Origin: CAMTUW01 sp947085035
Lineage (GTDB): Bacteria > Actinomycetota > Coriobacteriia > Anaerosomatales > PHET01
NCBI GenBank assembly: GCA_947085035.1
Contig: CAMTUW010000010.1
Location: 124,001-188,000 of the forward strand
Direction of reading: 5' to 3'
Length of the DNA stretch: 64,000 bases
Part shown: piece after piece, positions 61,327 through 64,000 of the stretch
How positions within the stretch are numbered: the stretch's first letter is position 1
How the letters are laid out: each line of letters opens with the position of its first letter
Made by a program: the position numbers and the translations under genes
The notes under the pieces: generated by a model
Databases searched by the model: none
Told to the model about the DNA's origin: nothing
Seen by the model: only the letters and a program-made list of their open reading frames with translations

Positions 61327-62643
61327 GTGGACGTACTTGAGCGGCTGATAGCGGATTTTCAAGAGCGGCCGCTTCCCAAAGTGAGCCCTCGGCTCATCAC
61401 GCTGCCAGACGCGTCGAACATGGCCCGAGTCATCATAGGTATGCGTCGAGCGGGCAAGACCTACTTGCTCTTCCAGGAGATGCAGCGCCTTGTCGCGACG
61501 GGTGTCACCCGAAGGCATATCCTGTACGTCAACTTCGAAGACGACCGCCTGCACCCCCTCGGATCCGAAGTGCTCGACAGGACTCTGGAGACGTTCTATC
61601 GCATGAATCCCGACGCCCGCACCGAGGGCGCCTACTTGTTCCTCGATGAGATCCAAGCGGTTGACGGCTGGTCGCGTTTCGCGCGCCGAGTGCTCGACAC
61701 GGAGTCGGCGCTCCTTTACGTATCTGGATCCTCGGCCAAGATGCTCTCGGCCGAAGTCGCCACCGAGTTCCGCGGACGTGGCCATACGGTTGAGCTACTT
61801 CCGCTGAGCTTCGCAGAGGCGTTGCTGTATTCCGGTGTCGAGCTACCCCCATCGAAGCCGGGATCTCTTCTCCGCTCGAAACTTGAGGCGGCGTTCACGG
61901 ACTACTTGCGAGTTGGCGGGTTCCCCGACGTGCAACGGCTGATGGAAGCCGAGCGCATCCAGACGCTTCAGGACTACGTCCAACTTGTCCTGCTCCGCGA
62001 CGTCATCGATCGACACGAGATCAAGAACGTGCATGCGGTGCGCTTCTTCGCTCTGGCTCTTCTGCAAGCATCCGGCTCGCTCACCTCGGTGAGCAGACTT
62101 GCGAACGATCTGAAATCACGCGGTGTTGCGGTTGGCAAGGATACGCTCTACAGCCTTCTCGACCACTTCACCGATGCATTCCTGCTGTTCACGATTCCCG
62201 TCTTCAATCGTTCCCTGCGTGTCCGAGAGGCGAATCCGAAGAAGGTGTACGCGATTGATCCCGGGCTCGCATTCGCTGTCTCCCCCGCAGGTGTCTCGAG
62301 TCTGGGGGCGCGACTCGAGAACGCCGTGTACCTCGAGCTGCGTCGGCGTTTGCGAGGGACTAGCGACGGCTCCATCTCGTACTACTCCACAACTGCGGGC
62401 ACCGAAGTCGACTTCATCGTCGGCGACCCTGAGACCGATCACGCGATTCAACTTCTGCAGGTCTGTGCGGACATGTCGGCGGCCAAGACCCGCGAACGCG
62501 AGGTCCGCGCGCTAACGGATGCGATGAATGAGACCGGACTGCGCGAGTCGACCATCGTGACGATGCACGATGCCGAGGACATCAAGGTCGATGGCGGACT
62601 CATCCATGTCGTACCCGCATGGGCCTGGATGCTGGGGGTCTGA
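61327..62643 (+). CDS. AAA ATPase of the DUF4143 family
   Basis: A 438-residue protein with an N-terminal AAA_14 ATPase (Walker A GMRRAGKTYLLF, Walker B YLFLDEIQAVDGW, sensor SGSSAKML, RGRGHTVELLPLSF) and a C-terminal DUF4143 domain (about 210-400, VYAIDPGLAFAVSP, GARLENAVYLELRRR and EVDFIVGD). The last block has the look of a PDDEXK nuclease core (D/E-V-D-F). The family is frequent in accessory DNA of prokaryotes; function is unknown. GTG 61327 is set by AAAGGA seven bases upstream. Confidence 0.85.
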   Translation: MDVLERLIADFQERPLPKVSPRLITLPDASNMARVIIGMRRAGKTYLLFQEMQRLVATGVTRRHILYVNFEDDRLHPLGSEVLDRTLETFYRMNPDARTEGAYLFLDEIQAVDGWSRFARRVLDTESALLYVSGSSAKMLSAEVATEFRGRGHTVELLPLSFAEALLYSGVELPPSKPGSLLRSKLEAAFTDYLRVGGFPDVQRLMEAERIQTLQDYVQLVLLRDVIDRHEIKNVHAVRFFALALLQASGSLTSVSRLANDLKSRGVAVGKDTLYSLLDHFTDAFLLFTIPVFNRSLRVREANPKKVYAIDPGLAFAVSPAGVSSLGARLENAVYLELRRRLRGTSDGSISYYSTTAGTEVDFIVGDPETDHAIQLLQVCADMSAAKTREREVRALTDAMNETGLRESTIVTMHDAEDIKVDGGLIHVVPAWAWMLGV

Positions 62644-62664
62644 GTCATGCGTGCCGCGAAAGAG

Positions 62665-63999
62665 CTAACGTCCGTAGTTGGCGCGGTCCTCCGCCAGCAG
62701 ATAGACGCGCTGTGGATCGTTGGGGCTGGTTCCGAACTCGACCACGAGCCCGACGGCTGCCAGCTCTTTGAGGCGTGTGCGCGCCGTGCGCCCGCTGCGA
62801 CCGATTCTCTTGGCCACCTGCGCAGTTGAGAGGCCCTGAGGCGACTCGTCAAGAGCGCGAACGATCGCCTCGGAGGTGTCGTCGAGGGACGGCGCGAGTA
62901 TCTGCCGAGAGTAGATCGTGACACGGAAACGACCGCCGATCTCCTCGAGCTTGGGGTCGGGAACACCGGCCTCCCTGCACGCCTCGACCATACGACCAAC
63001 GCCGCTCCCCCACTGCTCGACCAGCCCGAGTTCGCGAAAGACACGTCCGATGACGCGATTGCGCAGACGAGAAACCCCGGACAAGACATCCTCGACGGTG
63101 AGGCCCGGCAGGAGCAACCCCGGATTCTCAAGCTCGATCCGGTCGTCGAAGACCGAAACACGAAGCGGTGCGCCTCTCTGCGAGTAGTCCGCATGAACGA
63201 CCGCGTTGACGAGCGCCTCGCGAACAGCGACCAGCGGGAACTGCCAGTGCTCCGTGCGCCGGGCACCCTCGATTCGCATCTCCAGCGCCATCGAACGCTT
63301 CACGAAGGCGAACGCCTGATCGACGGTGATGGGCAGGTCGGAGACGATGTCTGCGGAGTCGACGATGTGGGACTTGGTGTCCCCTCGGAAGCGGCCCGCC
63401 TGCAGCCACGCGTCTGGAAACATGGACAGGCGGTCAGCGCCGAACAGCAGCACTCCGCCCACTGTGGGAACAGTGCGACGCCCAACGCGTGCCGCGATTC
63501 CAAGCGTCAGTGCCTCAGATGTGCTGACCTGCCTGACAGGCGCGAAGGCGGCGGTCGCGGAAGTCATGTCGAGCGCCGAGAGCTCCGAATCGGGCAACGG
63601 CTGCTCATCGTAGCTCTCGCCGCGCACCGCCCGAGCCAGCTCTGCGCGAAGCGGCGCGTCCGCGAGGCGGTTCGTGGAACCCACTCGAACGTAGGTGCCT
63701 GCCGCAGGCCCGTCTGCGACGACGTGGTACGGGCGGCCCGGACCGGGATACACCGTGATGACAACCAGCTGCGTCCCGCGCCACGCGACGATATCGATGT
63801 CAGGCACTATGCGCGGCTCGACACCATCGCTCACGATGCTCGCCACCTGCTGCTCGAACTTCAACGCGTCCGCGATGCCCTTGATCTCCCTGGAGTCCTC
63901 AACCCCGAAGACGAGCGTGCCGCCGGCCGTATTCGAGAAGGCACACAAGGTGCGCAGCACGTTACGGCGACCTGACAGGTCGCGCTTGAACTCGAGTGT
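62665..63999 (-). CDS. AlbA_2/Schlafen-type DNA-binding ATP-dependent regulator, 5' end outside window
   Basis: The frame runs past the window edge: ahead of a GTG at 63960 it continues with LEFKRDLSGRRN, the usual AlbA_2 opening, so the true start lies outside. The visible 444 residues contain AlbA_2 (about 1-125, LCAFSNTAGGTLVFGVEDS and TYVRVGSTNR), a GHKL-like ATPase part (REALVNAVVHADYSQRG, RIELENPG, GLVEQWGSGVGRMVEAC) and a winged helix near the end (LSTAQVAKRIGRSGRTAR). Such proteins are thought to be transcription regulators or helicase-like accessory proteins. It converges on the DUF4143 gene, 21 bases apart. Confidence 0.85.
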   Translation of the reverse strand, partial: TLEFKRDLSGRRNVLRTLCAFSNTAGGTLVFGVEDSREIKGIADALKFEQQVASIVSDGVEPRIVPDIDIVAWRGTQLVVITVYPGPGRPYHVVADGPAAGTYVRVGSTNRLADAPLRAELARAVRGESYDEQPLPDSELSALDMTSATAAFAPVRQVSTSEALTLGIAARVGRRTVPTVGGVLLFGADRLSMFPDAWLQAGRFRGDTKSHIVDSADIVSDLPITVDQAFAFVKRSMALEMRIEGARRTEHWQFPLVAVREALVNAVVHADYSQRGAPLRVSVFDDRIELENPGLLLPGLTVEDVLSGVSRLRNRVIGRVFRELGLVEQWGSGVGRMVEACREAGVPDPKLEEIGGRFRVTIYSRQILAPSLDDTSEAIVRALDESPQGLSTAQVAKRIGRSGRTARTRLKELAAVGLVVEFGTSPNDPQRVYLLAEDRANYGR

Positions 64000-64000
64000 C

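Overview
The window is high-GC, densely coded bacterial chromosome. The gene set points to the Actinobacteriota: an FHA / PP2C / SEDS-PBP / PASTA-kinase cell-wall signalling cluster, Ku plus LigD end joining, DUF2207 and DUF3786 proteins, and frequent GTG/TTG starts with ATGA- or GTGA-type overlaps. Very large multiheme c-type cytochromes, a NrfA/octaheme-like cytochrome with Ig-like tails, larB/larC and a SEDS-PBP fusion suggest an anaerobic, respiring lineage related to the Coriobacteriia. That placement is inference from gene content; no rRNA or marker-gene tree was available.

Layout. 1-2.7 kb: an accessory scar with a truncated 5' edge gene, three decayed copies of a type ISP restriction-enzyme C-terminus, and two DUF1016 (YhcG-type PDDEXK) genes, one beheaded and one intact, each carrying a 27-bp perfect inverted repeat at the same site. 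2.8-7.3 kb: small genes, then a coupled minus-strand set tdk-capA-yqeY-M23 peptidase. 7.5-8.7 kb: membrane protein, GAF protein, tRNA-Ser(GGA). 8.8-13.2 kb: usp-DUF485-actP symporter operon with a LytS-type kinase beside it. 13.3-22.6 kb: holin-like membrane protein, chemoreceptor, ku-ligD, DUF2207, tadA, PAS protein. 22.7-23.9 kb: tRNA-Ser(TGA), DUF3786 gene, tRNA-Ser(GCT), tRNA-Arg(ACG). 24-27 kb: MacB/FtsX-type ABC exporter. 27-31 kb: a zwf-gnd fusion and serS. 31-35.9 kb: lipoprotein, C39-like protease, AlkA-type glycosylase, a shrunken methyltransferase, a PAS-GGDEF protein. 36-39 kb: NrfA/octaheme-like cytochrome and a membrane protein. 39-46 kb: diguanylate cyclase-pheA, larB-larC, mutY, an MFS exporter. 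46-51.3 kb: a small protein, a cytochrome with up to 34 heme motifs, and a HAMP protein with a CX3CH motif. 51.3-52.3 kb: FKBP isomerase, tRNA-Leu(CAG), small membrane protein. 52.5-61.3 kb: kinase-fhaA-fhaB-pstP-(rodA-pbpA fusion)-pknB. 61.3-64 kb: DUF4143 ATPase behind a 54-bp nested dyad, converging on an AlbA_2-type gene cut by the window edge.

How the genes work together. The 52-61 kb block is a self-contained wall-growth control module: Ser/Thr kinases, opposing phosphatase, phosphothreonine readers and the glycan polymerase/transpeptidase they are known to control in related bacteria. The two cytochrome loci, the HAMP/heme-motif protein and two product-inhibited-type diguanylate cyclases suggest cell-surface electron transfer with c-di-GMP input nearby. 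The most distinctive items are the 34-heme cytochrome built from four six-heme repeats, the covarying palindromes inside the DUF1016 genes, and three unusual fusions or losses (zwf-gnd, SEDS-PBP, methyltransferase without its SAM loop).
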